DNA from: Planctomycetaceae bacterium
Lineage (GTDB): Bacteria; Planctomycetota; Planctomycetia; Pirellulales; Thermoguttaceae
Direction of reading: 5' to 3'
DNA length: 30,444 bases
Assembly (NCBI GenBank): GCA_031278315.1
Contig: JAITKS010000016.1
Span: 1-30,444 of the forward strand
Below, piece after piece: positions 8,796 through 15,897 of the stretch. The position numbers and the translations under genes are program-made. How positions within the stretch are numbered: position 1 is the first letter of the stretch; every line of letters begins with the position of its first letter. The notes below the pieces were generated by a model. That model was not told where the DNA came from. It did not search any database and saw nothing but the letters and a program-made list of their open reading frames with translations.

Positions 8796-8884
8796 AACGC
8801 AAAACACACGAAATCACACGAAAAACACGAAAATTATAAAAAAAATCTTTCGTGTTTTTCGTGATTTTTCGCGTGTTTCGCGTT
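8796..8884. repeat. Long inverted repeat built of CACGAAA motifs
   Basis: Two arms of about 38 nt (8796-8833 and about 8847-8884), nearly complementary, can form a long hairpin. They consist of repeated ACACGAAA/TTTCGTGT units. It lies just 3' of the lipoprotein gene (minus strand) and might end its transcription. A related, weaker hairpin lies at 1025-1093. Confidence 0.65.
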
Positions 8885-8924
8885 GGAAAAAAAAGGTAAT
8901 ATATTAACGGAATTTTTTTGTTTG

Positions 8925-9356
8925 TTACGGTTTTTCGACAACAACATTATAAGTTGTCGGACCGCCTCTTTTGACTTCAAAGACCAAATCAGTTTTGTCA
9001 ACATAACGAAATTTTTCCGCAACTTGCTCAACCGTACTATACGAGATAAGTTGGTTGTCGTTATCATAAACTTCATCAACAGTCTTTTCAGTAGACGCTA
9101 ACCAGATTTTGTAAACTCCATCAGGAATACCTTCAACCGGATTGATACCTCCAGTAATATACGTACCATCATTTTTGATCGTTCCAAAATAAGAATGCTT
9201 ACCGTCATCAAAAACAATTCGACCATAAGTAATAGGAGTACCATCGGAAAATTGAACCGTCCCCGTTATTTTTGTCAATCTATTACCACAGCCGATAACA
9301 CAACAAAAAGTAATTACCAGCAAAAATAATAGACACCAATTTTTTTTGTTATTCAT
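8925..9356 (-). CDS. Small lipoprotein of transthyretin-like type, typical partner of DUF1559 genes
   Basis: 143 residues. The N-terminus is a lipoprotein signal: NKKNWCLLFLLVITFCCVIGC with lipobox VIGC (Cys23). The mature part, KITGTVQFSDGTPITYGRIVFDD, continues with GTIKNDGTYITGG, GIPDGVYKIWLAS and a C-terminal VVVEKP. This is the beta-sandwich pattern of the small transthyretin-like/carboxypeptidase-regulatory-like lipoproteins that planctomycetes often encode next to DUF1559 prepilin-like proteins. The gene lies 209 nt downstream of the DUF1559 stop on the same strand, with a perfect hairpin in between, so it may be partly co-transcribed. AAAGGA sits about 8 nt before the start. Function is unknown; an envelope location is likely. 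Confidence 0.8.
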   Translation of the reverse strand: MNNKKNWCLLFLLVITFCCVIGCGNRLTKITGTVQFSDGTPITYGRIVFDDGKHSYFGTIKNDGTYITGGINPVEGIPDGVYKIWLASTEKTVDEVYDNDNQLISYSTVEQVAEKFRYVDKTDLVFEVKRGGPTTYNVVVEKP

Positions 9357-9396
9357 AATTTTATCCTTTCAATTGTTAAGTTAATTAAAAACTTTC

Positions 9397-9430
9397 TAAA
9401 CTGCTCTCTCTTAAAATTTCAGTTCAAGCC
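9397..9430 (+). repeat. Copy of CTCACTTGAA-type box
   Basis: TAAACTGCTCTCTCTTAAAA followed by TTTCAGTTCAAGCC. It matches the boxes at 17193-17226 and 10981-11013 (both minus strand) but here lies on the plus strand, against the direction of the local genes. No terminal stem-loop is seen for this copy. Confidence 0.5.
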
Positions 9431-9500
9431 GCCGAAAATCTAATACGATTTTTATAAACAATTCACACTTAAAATTTCAACAAATCACATCAGTTTACTC

Positions 9501-9535
9501 GTAATAGAGACGCAAAAAATTTGCGTCTCTATTAC
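9501..9535 (-). terminator. Perfect hairpin between the DUF1559 and lipoprotein genes
   Basis: A 16-bp perfect stem (GTAATAGAGACGCAAA and its complement) has a 3-nt loop. It lies about 30 nt after the DUF1559 stop codon. No T-tract follows, so it may be a weak terminator, an mRNA 3'-end stabiliser or a REP-like element. Confidence 0.5.
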
Positions 9536-9565
9536 ATTGAAATGATTTGTACTTTTCGTATATCA

Positions 9566-10609
9566 TCATGGAATTGTTACTGTATTACCGTCATTGACCC
9601 GAGCCAAATTAAACATTAAATTGTGCTGAGTCGCTGTTGGGAAAACGTGAACGGATCCGTCACCGATCAAAAAATTGACGATTCCGGGATGCGAACTCCC
9701 AAATCCATAACGCCCTGAATAACCGCTTTGATGAGGCATAGTGTCGGTTGGAAGAGCTGGATCGTTTGGTCCCATTGCAAACGCCGGTGATCTGTCTCCA
9801 CAAACAAGTCTTCCAACATTATGAACTAGTTCAAGCGGATACGCACCAAAATAACCTCCATCCCAACGCTTGTGAATTATACTGTCTGAATTTAATGCGT
9901 AAGCAGGAATGTGTTTTTCGCCAATAAGAATCTGATTACTCGTTCCATCTGACAACCATGAAAAAGTATCACGCGGCTCCCAAGCAGTTACGCTTGAATG
10001 ATGACCATAAGCCGAACCGTTAACTCCGCTAAAAGTACATTGAGACACTCGCAATGCACCTTTAAAGTCGGCAACTGTCCTTCCGGTATTTGTTCCTAAT
10101 ATTGAAAATTCTGTCCAATAGCTTTCCACTTCTTTGGCAATTACTACGGCATAATCTGCCCGCGGTCCAGTACTGCTGCCCTCTGGAAATGCAAACCCTG
10201 CCGAACCGCGGCGACGAGAAGGACAAGCATAATTCTTAACACTTCCGTGCATTTTCCTATCGCTTGAACTAGTAACTCTGTTCAAATACCACGTATCACC
10301 TCTGGTCTCAACACCGCTAGCAACAGGTGCCGCTAAAAATCCCGTTGCTGGATCCGACACTATCGCATAAAGCGCAGCTTGCTCTATATATGGATAGATC
10401 AGATGAAAGAACGAGCCTTTCGAGCTAAAAATCACCGCAGGCGGCAAACCGTTATTTGCGTCATGGAAGTTGTGAACCGCAATACCAATCTGTTTAAGAT
10501 TATTGTTGCACTGCATTCTTCGTGCAGCTTCCCGTGCAGCTTGAACAGCAGGTAACAGAATGGCGATTAATACTCCAATAATCGCAATCACCACAAGAAG
10601 CTCGACCAA
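9566..10609 (-). CDS. DUF1559 domain protein with prepilin-type N-terminal methylation motif (start uncertain, upstream frame broken)
   Basis: The domain begins with the type IV pilin/pseudopilin helix (VELLVVIAIIGVLIAILLPA) followed by AAREAARRMQCNNNLKQIG. It ends with the DUF1559 signature HPGIVNFLIGDGSVHVF. Such proteins are abundant in planctomycetes and are thought to be processed by a prepilin peptidase and displayed at the surface or in a pilus-like apparatus; their roles are mostly unknown. The only start codon in this frame is the TTG inside GFTLVELL at 10609, which would remove the G/F cleavage site. In frame upstream the sequence reads back through SRFGFT and RTENVKSSFFTRY to a poly-Gly run and a stop, with no ATG or GTG. 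A good start with a Shine-Dalgarno lies at 10805 in the neighbouring frame, across a 13-base G tract. The real gene is therefore probably 9566-10805 when the tract has 12 G (412 residues). Confidence 0.95.
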   Translation of the reverse strand: MVELLVVIAIIGVLIAILLPAVQAAREAARRMQCNNNLKQIGIAVHNFHDANNGLPPAVIFSSKGSFFHLIYPYIEQAALYAIVSDPATGFLAAPVASGVETRGDTWYLNRVTSSSDRKMHGSVKNYACPSRRRGSAGFAFPEGSSTGPRADYAVVIAKEVESYWTEFSILGTNTGRTVADFKGALRVSQCTFSGVNGSAYGHHSSVTAWEPRDTFSWLSDGTSNQILIGEKHIPAYALNSDSIIHKRWDGGYFGAYPLELVHNVGRLVCGDRSPAFAMGPNDPALPTDTMPHQSGYSGRYGFGSSHPGIVNFLIGDGSVHVFPTATQHNLMFNLARVNDGNTVTIP

Positions 10610-10703
10610 AGTAAAGCCGAACCGTGAAGAAGTAAGTGATGAGAATTTTACGGAATAACGTGTAAAAAACGAACTCTTTACATTTTCCGTTCTTAACTCT
10701 CTG

Positions 10704-10805
10704 CTACATTCTGCCCCCCCCCCCCCTACTTGCCCATTTTAACATTGGTTTTTTTGTTAAAAAATTCACAAAAAACGCAACGAAATTTCTCAAGAAATTT
10801 TCCAT
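10704..10805 (-). pseudogene. Out-of-frame 5' leader of the DUF1559 gene
   Basis: ATG at 10805 is preceded 8 nt upstream by GAGGAG (10814-10819), one of the best ribosome sites in the window. Translation reads MENFLRNFVAFF...MLKWASR, enters a glycine run coded by the G tract and stops at 10704. With one G fewer it would run on through AECSRELRTENVK and SSRFG into the prepilin helix, giving a basic leader and the expected Gly-Phe cleavage site. As it stands the leader ends in a stop, so the gene is off or the base count is wrong. M21 (10745) is an alternative internal start. Confidence 0.6.
10714..10726 (-). repeat. G13 homopolymer tract (C13 on plus strand)
   Basis: Thirteen consecutive C on the plus strand in otherwise AT-rich DNA. 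It is the longest G/C homopolymer I see in the window. It lies exactly where the leader frame and the DUF1559 frame must be joined, and a length of 12 or 15 would fuse them. Confidence 0.9.
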
Positions 10806-10906
10806 TTTTAAACTCCTCATTTTATGAAATTTTGATAATGGTAATTCTAAAAACTTTTTTTGTTCACTAATTTTCTCGTGAAATTTTGACAAATTTGTTT
10901 ATGTAT

Positions 10907-11013
10907 GTATCGCACTATGAATGTCGGCGATACAAAACCGTATTCAGTAAAATCTGCTTTCCGATATGTAAGCAGACAACAGCTCGAACCGAAAATCAAG
11001 TGAAAGCAGTTTA
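10907..11013 (-). ncRNA. Conserved leader-like element 5' of the DUF1559 gene
   Basis: On the minus strand it starts with TGCTTTCACTTGATTTTCGG and TTCGAGC, continues GTTGTCTGCTTA...GGAAAGCAG (a possible 6-bp stem) and ends in a 7-bp stem GTATCGC/GCGATAC whose loop contains ATTCATAGT. The hairpin ends about 100 nt before the 10805 start. The same order of parts is found at 15718-15845 and 17132-17226. It could be a structured 5' UTR, a small RNA or a dispersed repeat; no known riboswitch class is recognised. Confidence 0.4.
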
Positions 11014-11492
11014 AAATGAATCTTATCTTAATTTGTCAATTTCTGAAAATCTTGTTAATTCTGTTTAAAAGTTTTTTCAGAATTTCCATGAAATTATTGT
11101 GATTCGCTCACCGCAAACATCACGATGAAGAAAACGTTTCACAATTAGCTAGTTAGTTTATATGAAAAAAACTGAAAGTCAACAAGCCTCTTTATTTTTA
11201 TATCAGAATATTGGTAACTATTCAGTGTGTTACTTTCTCTAATGATTTCCGGTTTTCTTATTAAATACAGAAATCACAAAGAAAGATATTTTGTCATATT
11301 TCGGCGGAATACTTTTTTACACAAAGACCTTTTATCTATAATCGGAATAATTAAAAATAAAAATTAAAAAAATTGACAGCAAAAAAATCTATCATCGGAA
11401 ATTCCGATGATACAAAATAACTAAATTTTTTATTAACCACAGAGAAAATAGTGAAAACAGAAAAATATTTTTTTTCGTCTATTTATTTTTTT

Positions 11493-11783
11493 GTAATATA
11501 TCAGTGGAATAATTTGCAGACCTCGTTATATGTATTAATTTTAAGTATTAATCAAATCAGCACTGAATTTCAAACCAGCCCTGAAAGGACGGTAAGTATA
11601 GCGGTTAGTGGTTAATGGTCAGTTCGCAAGCGGAAATTAGCACCGATTCTAAATTCAAATCACTAACCGCTATTATGCTCCAATATCCGATCGCCCTTTC
11701 AGGGCTGATTTAATTTTATGCGAAACCGGTTACCTTTTTTCGTTACAAAAAATTGAAAAACAATTATTCCGCTGATATATTAC
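11493..11783. repeat. MITE-like element C: same TIRs, inner CCCTTTCAGGG cassette
   Basis: The left TIR GTAATATATCAGTGGAAT is at 11493 and the inverted ATTCCGCTGATATATTAC ends at 11783. Inside are CCCTGAAAGGACGG (11579-11592), a core with TAGCGGTTAGTGGTTA, and the inverted CGCCCTTTCAGGGC (11691-11704). The same inner sequence occurs in the 1-426 repeat, which has different termini. Confidence 0.7.
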
Positions 11784-11857
11784 ACAATTAAAATATGAAC
11801 ATTCACAAAAAAGTTCCGGGAACGCCTAAAAAATTATTAGAAATACACTGAAATTTA

Positions 11858-12736
11858 TTAGAGATACGCTGATTCTGAATATTGTGTTATGTTTTCTGAA
11901 TTTTCTTTTGGAGTGATTCTTTTCCAATGTGAATTCTTTGATAAAACTCCAAAACATAGAGTTAAAATTAGAAACAAAAACGTAATAAGTGTAAGAGCCG
12001 CAACTTGTTTTCCCTCTGTTTTGAATATTCGTAACGGTAATATTCCAGAAAATAAAACCAAAAATACAAACATAAAAAGAACACCAATCACTAACGGATC
12101 ATTTAGTAAAACAATATTCGCCGACTTTGAATGCGGTTGCAATAAATATCCATAAAATATTGTTATCGCAAGAATAAATGTAGAAGCCCCAAGCGTTTTA
12201 CGGCAAATAGAACTCGACCATTCGATTGATGGTAATTTTATATGTCCAACAATTTTTTTATGACGTAACCTCCAATCTTGGACAAGATAAAATAGTCCAG
12301 CAACAAAACCAATACATATACTCGATGTCGCAAGAAAAAAAGTTATCGCATGAAACATCTTTAGTATAGGCGGATTATGGTTAATCATACCTACAACCGG
12401 CTCGTTAGGCGTAATATACGAAATAATCATACCGCCAATTAACAACGACAACGCTATCGGTAAAAAAAATAAACCAAACGGCGCTTCACGATGATAACAA
12501 GACAAATAAAAATAAATAATAATAAGACTCCAAGATGTCATTAGAAAATATATTTCTGCCCCATTAACAGAACCATGTGATACAACATGATGATAATATA
12601 AAAAAATTGTATGAGCAATAAATCCAACTATTACTCCAATAATCGACCAAAATTTTGGAATCATGCGTTTGAAAAAAATTCGTAACAACTCTAACAAAAA
12701 AGCTGTCAAGTAAGATAACACACAACAAATAATCAT
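11858..12736 (-). CDS. HemX/CcsA-like polytopic membrane protein (cytochrome c assembly family)
   Basis: 292 residues with about eight hydrophobic segments, as in HemX-type proteins and the core of CcsA. The family signature is the helix FHAITFFLATSSICIGFVAG running into LFYLVQDWRLRHKK, as in the cytochrome c assembly domain. The tryptophan-rich WWD loop that defines haem-handling CcsA/CcmF is not seen, which favours HemX-like (often associated with hemA and able to affect glutamyl-tRNA reductase level) over a true cytochrome c synthetase. A strong GAGGAGGT site lies about 5 nt before the start. It lies 112 nt downstream of the DUF6807 gene on the same strand, with a TIR remnant between, so an operon is possible but not shown. 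No hemA or ccsB is present. Confidence 0.75.
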   Translation of the reverse strand: MIICCVLSYLTAFLLELLRIFFKRMIPKFWSIIGVIVGFIAHTIFLYYHHVVSHGSVNGAEIYFLMTSWSLIIIYFYLSCYHREAPFGLFFLPIALSLLIGGMIISYITPNEPVVGMINHNPPILKMFHAITFFLATSSICIGFVAGLFYLVQDWRLRHKKIVGHIKLPSIEWSSSICRKTLGASTFILAITIFYGYLLQPHSKSANIVLLNDPLVIGVLFMFVFLVLFSGILPLRIFKTEGKQVAALTLITFLFLILTLCFGVLSKNSHWKRITPKENSENITQYSESAYL

Positions 12737-12785
12737 AATAACCTCCTCTTTAATTTTTTTACATTCAAATTACAAAAATCGTATC

Positions 12786-12814
12786 GTAATATTCCGCTTC
12801 AGTTGATATATTAC
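12786..12814 (-). repeat. Solo TIR copy with a 6-base insertion
   Basis: On the minus strand GTAATATATCA, then six extra bases, then GCGGAATATTAC. It lies in the 112-nt gap between the DUF6807 and HemX-like genes. It resembles one end of the MITE-like family and is itself nearly palindromic at its edges. Confidence 0.4.
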
Positions 12815-12848
12815 CAGCAAAATCATTTAACTCACATTGATAAATTCA

Positions 12849-13934
12849 CTAGCGAATGAATTGCTCGTTTGAATACTTTTTAAATTCTTCCTTAATTGTA
12901 GATTTTTTGATTTCGCCTGAATGAAAAATTATTTTATAACGTAACATAAACGATTGACCCTTTGTCATAACAAAATCGCCGCCGCTTTGTTTATCTTGGT
13001 TCGATTTCTTGCGCACGCCGAAACTTCGCTCTCCAAAAGGATTTGCCGCAAAAAGACCATACGTCCGAACATGCCAATACGTTGGATACCGAAAACTTGA
13101 AGGATGATTCATTACCGCAATTCCAACTGTTTCGCCGCCGTTTAATTGTCCGACATAATCTACCCATGCAGAACGTTTTCCCCACGCTTCCTCATCAAAT
13201 TTATCCTCTGCGTTAACGATATACGCCGACGGTAAAATTTTATTTTGTTTTGCTCCTGCCTTTGCCCGCGACCTAGCAGTATCAACTGCTAATGAATCGG
13301 CAACACGTATTCCAAATGTTCCTTCTTTTGTATCGTAAAAAGTTACTTTGTCGGCGAGTGCTGTTACAGTTATTTCAAAATCGATATATCTATTTCCCAA
13401 TTCAGTAACACCGAAATTAAATGATCTAATATCGCTGCAAATAATCTCATTACGTTGATTTATCCAATTATTTTCCGTTACAATAATTGCTGTATTCTCA
13501 CCGGACACTTCAGCCTTGCGGGTTTTTCGATGAACAATCTTGCCGATGTTTTTCAATTTCTTATCGGTCAACCAAAAATCCGTGCCGTTCACTTTGCCAT
13601 GAGTAAACCAAAAAGATCGATGATGTAAATGATCATTAGTAATTACATTACGATTTTCCATCGGAAAACTACGTGTTATCAACTTGTCATCTTTGATATA
13701 AATCGGATAAATTATCGGAGTGCCTTCAAAATCTTTAACGTATCTTGCAAATGGTTTATCAGCGATATGTATTTCGTAAAAATTATCTCCAGCAAGAATT
13801 TTTACCGCATTCGCAAATTTCGTTTCTTTACTCTTTTCAACTTCGGCTATGTTGATTGTTTCTTCCGATTGAATTTCAGTTACGAAAAATAAACAAAAAA
13901 GAAAAATCGTCAAAAAAGAAAATTTACGTATCAT
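12849..13934 (-). CDS. Secreted DUF6807 (PmoA-family) protein
   Basis: The signature of the family is present: FARYVKDFEGTPIIYPIY, the HLHHRSFWFTHGKVNGTDFW motif, then GKIVHRK, VGIAVMNHPSSFRYPTYWHV and GLFAANPFG. Despite the old 'methane oxygenase' label, these proteins are found in planctomycetes and other bacteria, often near carbohydrate metabolism genes, and have no proven activity; the conserved His pair could bind metal or sugar. I place the start at 13934, where a clean signal peptide begins (MIRKFSFLTIFLFCLFFVTE). An upstream in-frame ATG at 14066 would add 44 residues ahead of it. The length is about 361 residues from this start. An adjacent HemX-like gene follows on the same strand. 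Confidence 0.85.
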   Translation of the reverse strand: MIRKFSFLTIFLFCLFFVTEIQSEETINIAEVEKSKETKFANAVKILAGDNFYEIHIADKPFARYVKDFEGTPIIYPIYIKDDKLITRSFPMENRNVITNDHLHHRSFWFTHGKVNGTDFWLTDKKLKNIGKIVHRKTRKAEVSGENTAIIVTENNWINQRNEIICSDIRSFNFGVTELGNRYIDFEITVTALADKVTFYDTKEGTFGIRVADSLAVDTARSRAKAGAKQNKILPSAYIVNAEDKFDEEAWGKRSAWVDYVGQLNGGETVGIAVMNHPSSFRYPTYWHVRTYGLFAANPFGERSFGVRKKSNQDKQSGGDFVMTKGQSFMLRYKIIFHSGEIKKSTIKEEFKKYSNEQFIR

Positions 13935-14092
13935 TCTATAAATTCCAGTAATAGAAAGACATAAAAACCAGCTTTCCAATAGATAAGCCTGCATCTTTAA
14001 TCGAAAATTCAAATGAGGATAGTTTGAAATAATTTTGATAATCTTGAAATTAATATTTGTTCTCATCTTTTAATGGTAAAAAAAATAATTGT

Positions 14093-14385
14093 GTAATAAA
14101 TCAGAGGAATATCTCAAAGGGGAATTTCTAAAAGTCCGTGTAAAAATTCGTGTAAAAAGTCCGTGTAAAAGTTCGTGTAAAAAATTTCTTTTAGGGAGAA
14201 ACGCAGTCGTCTCAACCGCATATTTAGACGTTTACAATGCAAGCGATACGCCTACAATCCTCCTAAAATAGTTTTAGAAATTTATTTACTCTTAAATCTT
14301 TACTCTTAAATCTTAAATCTTAAATCTTACACTCCTGTTGTTTTTCGGGGGTAATTTATTTTTGCATGAGATTTTTAGAATTTCT
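14093..14385. repeat. Cluster of degraded repeats between the DUF6807 and speB genes
   Basis: 14093-14110 is a variant solo TIR (GTAATAAATCAGAGGAAT). 14132-14183 is a tandem array of four 12-13-bp units alternating GTCCGTGTAAAAA and TTCGTGTAAAAA. About 14192-14265 is a degraded GGGAACGC cassette. About 14288-14328 is a tandem run of CTTAAATCT. The 60-residue ORF across it is composed of these repeats and is not credible. Confidence 0.6.
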
Positions 14386-15255
14386 CTACATATTATTGTT
14401 GTAATTATATGCCATGAGTTTTCCTACTAATCTTGCTGCTGTAAATTCTGTTATAACATTTTTTCCTCCGAGCGGTGCGACTTCTACGATATCACAGCCT
14501 ATGATTTTTTTTGATTCGCTTACGTGTTTTAAAATATCAGTAACTTCTCTCCATGCCAATCCGCCAGGTTCTGGGGTTCCGGTACCGGGTGCATACGCTG
14601 GATCGAAGGCGTCGATATCGATTGTAATATAAATTTGTCCTGTCAACTTATGTAAAATTTGGTCAAGACAAAACGAGTAATCTTTTTTCAGCAATTCGGG
14701 CGTGATAAATTTTTTTACTCTATCTTGACAATCATTTAATTCTTCTTCGCTGAAACTTCGTATTCCCACTTGTACCAGATTTGATGTGTACTCGAGAACG
14801 CGCCGCATTGCCGAACCATGTGAATATTTCGTTCCGGTGTATGAATTGCGGAGATCAGCATGAGCATCAAATTGTAAGACACTTATTTCGTTGTAAATTT
14901 CAGCAGCAACACGAACAATCGGAGGCGTGATGCTATGTTCACCTCCAAGAAAAATTGGTATTCTGCCGTTTCGGAATAATTTTCGTTCTCGTACAGTTTG
15001 ATAAATGCGATCAAATTGTTCTTCGGGCGAATCAGCCGGCGGAATTGACGGTAATGTTGCGACTCCGTGTTGTGTCATATCAAATAACAATTCTTCGTCG
15101 AAGTGTTCGACTTGATCTGAAACTGCTAGAATCGCATCGGGACCATTTATTGTCCCTTTAATGAAGCTGACTGTCCCTTCATAAGGGATTGGTTGAATTA
15201 AAAATTTTGCTGTTGCCGGATCGGATAACTCTTTGGGCAAACTAAAAAAAGACAT
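14386..15255 (-). CDS. speB: Agmatinase / arginase-family ureohydrolase
   Basis: 289 residues, the family length. The binuclear manganese site is complete: GGEHS (H107), DAHADLR (D130, H132, D134), SHGSAMRR, and DIDAFDPAYAPGTGTPEPGG (D213, D215). The last motif is typical of agmatinase rather than arginase. The expected reaction is agmatine plus water to putrescine plus urea in the cytoplasm, for polyamine synthesis. No speA or speE neighbour is visible, so a related ureohydrolase (for example guanidinobutyrase) cannot be excluded. The C-terminus ends in an Asn-rich NYNNNM. No clear Shine-Dalgarno precedes the start. Confidence 0.93.
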   Translation of the reverse strand: MSFFSLPKELSDPATAKFLIQPIPYEGTVSFIKGTINGPDAILAVSDQVEHFDEELLFDMTQHGVATLPSIPPADSPEEQFDRIYQTVRERKLFRNGRIPIFLGGEHSITPPIVRVAAEIYNEISVLQFDAHADLRNSYTGTKYSHGSAMRRVLEYTSNLVQVGIRSFSEEELNDCQDRVKKFITPELLKKDYSFCLDQILHKLTGQIYITIDIDAFDPAYAPGTGTPEPGGLAWREVTDILKHVSESKKIIGCDIVEVAPLGGKNVITEFTAARLVGKLMAYNYNNNM

Positions 15256-15519
15256 AAAAATACAAAAGATTACTGTTAATCGTTTATCTTTTTTCGACTA
15301 AAACAAAAAAACTCAAGCCGAAAAAAAGATAAAACAATTGTATAAAAACAAAATACAAAAAAATGATTATTCAAAATCAATCAAAATTATTCAGATGAAT
15401 TTATCGTAACAAAAAATAGCAAGCTGGTAATATGAATAAATTTGTAAGCTGGTAAAGTAAAATTAAATTAAATAAAGTAAGTAAATGAAATGAAATTTAT
15501 TGTGAGAGTAATTAAGGGG

Positions 15520-15570
15520 GGTGAAACGGAAATCCGGTTGACGGGGAACAATACCGAATCCCGTTTCACC
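15520..15570. repeat. Long GC-richer hairpin
   Basis: Arms GGTGAAACGG (15520-15529) and CCGTTTCACC (15561-15570) pair perfectly, and an inner pairing between about 15532-15538 and 15553-15559 extends the stem. It is unusually G/C-rich for the region. It could be a structured RNA or a repeat remnant; no T-tract follows on either strand. Confidence 0.5.
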
Positions 15571-15717
15571 AAAACATTTTTTCGTAAAAATTTCGAATAT
15601 CGAATAAGATATATAGTAACAAAAAATAAAAAATATTTCTTTATAATCGGGCTTGTAAATTAGATTTCGTTTTTTTGTCGGCATATTATCTTAAATTTGA
15701 TATTTATGCTTTTTACA

Positions 15718-15845
15718 TTGTTCTCACTTTAATTTTTGGTTTGAGTTGTCTGCTTATTATTGGAAAGCGTTTTTTACGGAATACGCTTTTTTATCATCGA
15801 AATTCATTGCGAAATTCATTGCCGCAATTCATAGTATGAATTGCG
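15718..15845 (+). ncRNA. Second copy of the conserved leader-like element
   Basis: TTGTTCTCACTTTAATTTTT, GGTTTGAGTTGTCTGCTTAT and TATTGGAAAGCGTTTTTTAC match the copy at 10907-11013 part by part. It ends in a perfect 10-bp stem CGCAATTCAT-AGT-ATGAATTGCG (15823-15845). Here it is on the plus strand with no plus-strand gene close behind. The stem alone, read on the minus strand, lies about 53 nt after the serpin stop codon and might serve as its terminator. Confidence 0.4.
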
Positions 15846-15897
15846 TATAAAATTCTATAATTCTAAAATTCTAAAATTCTAATTATGAATTTTGCGA

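Larger units (their letters stand above)
8444..8924. other. Intergenic region between convergent metalloprotease and lipoprotein genes
   Basis: It holds the terminator hairpin, a fragment of the CCCTTTCAGGG-family repeat (8541-8566), TIR-bounded element B (8584-8785), a very long hairpin (8796-8884) and a solo TIR copy at 8896-8913. No gene is seen. Confidence 0.6.
10806..11857. other. Intergenic region upstream of the DUF1559 gene
   Basis: About 1 kb with no credible gene. It holds the ribosome site of the DUF1559 leader (10814-10819), the conserved leader-like element (10907-11013), AT-rich sequence with CACAGAGA-like and TCGGCGGAAT fragments (11200-11480), and TIR-bounded element C (11493-11783). 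Confidence 0.5.
15256..15897. other. Intergenic region between speB and serpin
   Basis: About 640 bases. It holds a direct repeat of AAGCTGGTAA (about 15421-15456), a long hairpin (15520-15570) and the conserved element with its stem-loop (15718-15845). An AATTCTA-rich tandem stretch lies at about 15852-15885. A 73-residue minus-strand ORF across 15463-15684 is not credible. Confidence 0.5.

Noticed and set aside
14089..14271. 60-residue plus-strand ORF
   Set aside because: It is made of the CGTGTAAAA tandem repeat and a degraded GGGAACGC cassette.
15515..15570. Possible cobalamin-type riboswitch (GGTGAAA and CCGG pieces)
   Set aside because: The pieces are part of one simple hairpin. The conserved core order of a B12 riboswitch is not present and the site is not upstream of a transport or synthesis gene.
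15463..15684. 73-residue minus-strand ORF
   Set aside because: It runs across the perfect hairpin at 15520-15570, lacks a ribosome site and shows no family features.
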